Shown: positions 4,882-6,041 of the stretch, piece by piece
How positions within the stretch are numbered: position 1 is the first letter of the stretch
How the letters are laid out: the number at the start of each line of letters is the position of its first letter
Origin: SHLQ01 sp051011575
Lineage (GTDB): Bacteria > Actinomycetota > Acidimicrobiia > Acidimicrobiales > SHLQ01
DNA: 6,041 nucleotides
NCBI GenBank assembly: GCA_051011575.1
Contig: JBPCTR010000215.1
Location: 1 to 6,041, forward strand
Direction of reading: 5' to 3'
The notes under the pieces: model-generated
What the model was told of the DNA's origin: nothing
Seen by the model: only the letters and a program-made list of their open reading frames with translations
Databases searched by the model: none
Made by a program: the position numbers and the translations under genes

Positions 4882-5690
4882 CGCAGCCATCCCTCCAGTG
4901 CCCGGGTTAGCCGTGGCATCACGATCCAGCTCAGGATCGCCACGCTCAGCACCAGCCCGATCAACACGTCGAGCAGGTACGGGACGTTGTCGGGCATCAC
5001 CTCGTCGAAGAGTTCGTTCAGCACCAACACGGTGGGGTAGAGCGCGAGCAGCACGATCGCCGCCTGCTTCCACGTCGTGATCTTTGCGGTCGATCCGGCG
5101 GCCGTGAACCACCCACCAAACCCGCCCACGACATTCACTTGCCGCTCACCCTCGATGTGCTCGTCGAGGCCCGCGAGGCCCGCACGCCGCTCCTCCGAGT
5201 CGAGCCACGAATCGAGCTGTTCCCGGGAGCCGAACGAAAAGACGATCACGGTGTCGTTCTGCACGCCCTCGACCGGAGGGAACAGCTGAGCACGAAGAAA
5301 ACCATCGAATTCCTCGATCACATCGAGGAGCTCGTCGAAACCCTGCTCGAAGGCTGCCTCGTGATCGGGTCGAACTCGAAACGATGCCACTGCGGTGACC
5401 GGGTCATCGCCGGCTCCCATCGCCAGCCGCTGCACCCGAGCCCGGCCCTCGGTCAGCTCGGACCCCTCGCTCAGGAGCTCAGCTCGTTCGGCCGACCCGA
5501 GCCAGGCGTCGAGCCGCGCCTGATCGGCGAACTGATACACGATCACCCACTCGTTCGGATGATGCGGCCCCGGGGGCTGCAGATCGCTGCCGATGTGCCC
5601 GGGCTGGCGCGTGGCGGCATCGGTGATCTGTCGCAGCCACCGCTCGAACTCGCGCTCGTGCCCGATTCGAGCCTCACGGGCCACGATCAC
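4875..5690 (-). CDS. Tandem ABM-domain protein with two C-terminal membrane helices
   Basis: This 271-residue protein contains two copies of the antibiotic biosynthesis monooxygenase (ABM, dimeric alpha/beta-barrel) fold, at about 1-90 and 98-188. The duplication is visible: VIVYQF...LDAWLGSAER (49-69) recurs as VIVFSF...LDSWLDSEER (148-168), 99 residues later. After WFTAAG and a TTWKQA segment come two hydrophobic helices, at about 210-228 (AAIVLLALYPTVLVLNELF) and 238-258, then a basic RRR-type tail. This is the arrangement of the widespread two-domain ABM membrane family (COG3224-like), whose role is unknown. ABM domains can be cofactor-independent monooxygenases, but activity is not assured. 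A partial MFS gene lies 79 bases upstream on the same strand. Start: GTG 5690 is the first ordinary start codon in the frame, but the frame is open upstream and reads SERDIPT just before it, like a fuller first strand, so the N-terminus is uncertain. No clear ribosome binding site is visible. Confidence 0.87.
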   Translation of the reverse strand: MIVAREARIGHEREFERWLRQITDAATRQPGHIGSDLQPPGPHHPNEWVIVYQFADQARLDAWLGSAERAELLSEGSELTEGRARVQRLAMGAGDDPVTAVASFRVRPDHEAAFEQGFDELLDVIEEFDGFLRAQLFPPVEGVQNDTVIVFSFGSREQLDSWLDSEERRAGLAGLDEHIEGERQVNVVGGFGGWFTAAGSTAKITTWKQAAIVLLALYPTVLVLNELFDEVMPDNVPYLLDVLIGLVLSVAILSWIVMPRLTRALEGWLRR

Positions 5691-5769
5691 GGTGGGAATA
5701 TCTCGCTCGCTGATCTGCGAAGTGTACGTGTGGCGGTCGGTCGAGCCGCAGGACGTGCGGTGTACGCGG
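5691..5769 (-). promoter_or_regulatory. 79-bp spacer between MFS and ABM genes
   Basis: This spacer separates two genes transcribed in the same direction. It holds a 5-bp stem, CCGCA (5746-5750) with TGCGG (5756-5760), and a 7-base direct repeat GTGTACG at 5722-5728 and 5760-5766; the second copy overlaps the stem. There is no T-tract and no convincing promoter, so cotranscription and an independent ABM promoter both remain possible. Confidence 0.25.
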
Positions 5770-6041
5770 CTACGACGGGATCGACGAATCGGCCGGCTCG
5801 TTCACCTCCGCCATCTGAGCGCTGGCAACGGGCATGAATCGGGCCAGCGCAATGGCGAGTATCGCGACCGGGAGCAACCACGCCAGGGCCACCCGAATGT
5901 CGCCGGCCGCCTCACCGATGGCACCGACGATGGGCTGGGCAGCGGCTGATAGCAACCCGGAGATGCCAAACACCACGCCGGTGGCCGCGCCGGTCTGCGC
6001 CGGGGCCGCCAGCTCGCTGGCCTGGGCCAGCGCCACCGGGA
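5770..6041 (-). CDS. MFS transporter, C-terminal fragment (gene continues beyond the window)
   Basis: The last 90 or so residues of a membrane transporter are visible; the frame runs off the right edge, so the Met at 6036 is not the start. The segment begins PVALAQASELAAP, a cytoplasmic loop typical of major facilitator proteins, in the place occupied by AQELLP-type sequences of fosmidomycin-resistance-like exporters. Two hydrophobic helices follow: TGVVFGISGLLSAAAQPIVG with a short GEAAGD turn, then VALAWLLPVAILAIALARF. These correspond to the last two of twelve helices. A short polar tail (MAEVNEPADSSIPS) ends at TAG 5770. MFS proteins move small solutes by proton-coupled antiport, symport or uniport; efflux of a toxic compound is a plausible but unproven role. 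It lies upstream of, and codirectional with, the ABM gene, so the two may be linked. Confidence 0.8.
   Translation of the reverse strand, partial: PVALAQASELAAPAQTGAATGVVFGISGLLSAAAQPIVGAIGEAAGDIRVALAWLLPVAILAIALARFMPVASAQMAEVNEPADSSIPS

Noticed and set aside
5746..5760. CCGCA/TGCGG stem between the MFS and ABM genes as an intrinsic terminator
   Set aside because: Only 5 bp with no T-tract on either strand; it is noted in the spacer entry but not called as a terminator.
5139..5837. 232-codon + strand frame opposite the ABM gene
   Set aside because: Shadow of the minus-strand ABM gene; no motifs, and it runs through the intergenic spacer into the MFS tail.

Overview
The window is 6,041 bases of GC-rich, gene-dense DNA with GTG starts, weak or absent Shine-Dalgarno sequences and almost no intergenic space. 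Together with an EthA-type monooxygenase, an actinobacterial-looking SoxR and a two-domain ABM membrane protein, this suggests a high-GC Actinomycetota bacterium, possibly an environmental Acidimicrobiia- or Mycobacteriales-like lineage. The taxonomic guess is soft: no rRNA or other phylogenetic marker is present. There are no tRNAs, rRNAs, CRISPR arrays, insertion sequences or phage genes.

Layout, left to right: (1) 29-985 (+), a SoxR-like [2Fe-2S] MerR regulator fused in frame to a DUF3291 domain; (2) 990-2474 (-), an EthA-like Baeyer-Villiger flavin monooxygenase; (3) 2544-3392 (+), an AtsA/RNase Z-type metallo-beta-lactamase-fold hydrolase; (4) 3396-4421 (-), a bacterial protein-arginine-methyltransferase-like enzyme with an intact double-E loop; (5) 4466-4867 (+), a small VOC (glyoxalase/bleomycin-resistance) protein; (6) 4875-5690 (-), a tandem ABM-domain protein with two C-terminal membrane helices; (7) 5770-6041 (-), the C-terminal end of an MFS transporter whose start lies outside the window. 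Genes 1-6 alternate strictly in strand. This gives three convergent junctions with gaps of only 4, 3 and 7 bases, and two short divergent promoter regions of 69 and 44 bases. Only genes 6 and 7 could share a transcript.

Functionally, most of the genes fit chemistry on small organic or redox-active molecules: a redox-cycler sensor, a flavin monooxygenase, a metal hydrolase divergent from it, a VOC binding protein, an ABM protein and an efflux-type transporter. Because the genes alternate in strand, this is a neighbourhood theme and not a demonstrated operon. The two most unusual items are the SoxR-DUF3291 fusion, which has a possible internal start that could also yield free DUF3291, and the PRMT-like methyltransferase, which keeps both catalytic glutamates but has TSW in place of the eukaryotic THW loop. 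Each convergent junction also carries a small hairpin at or beside the stop codons, without a T-tract.
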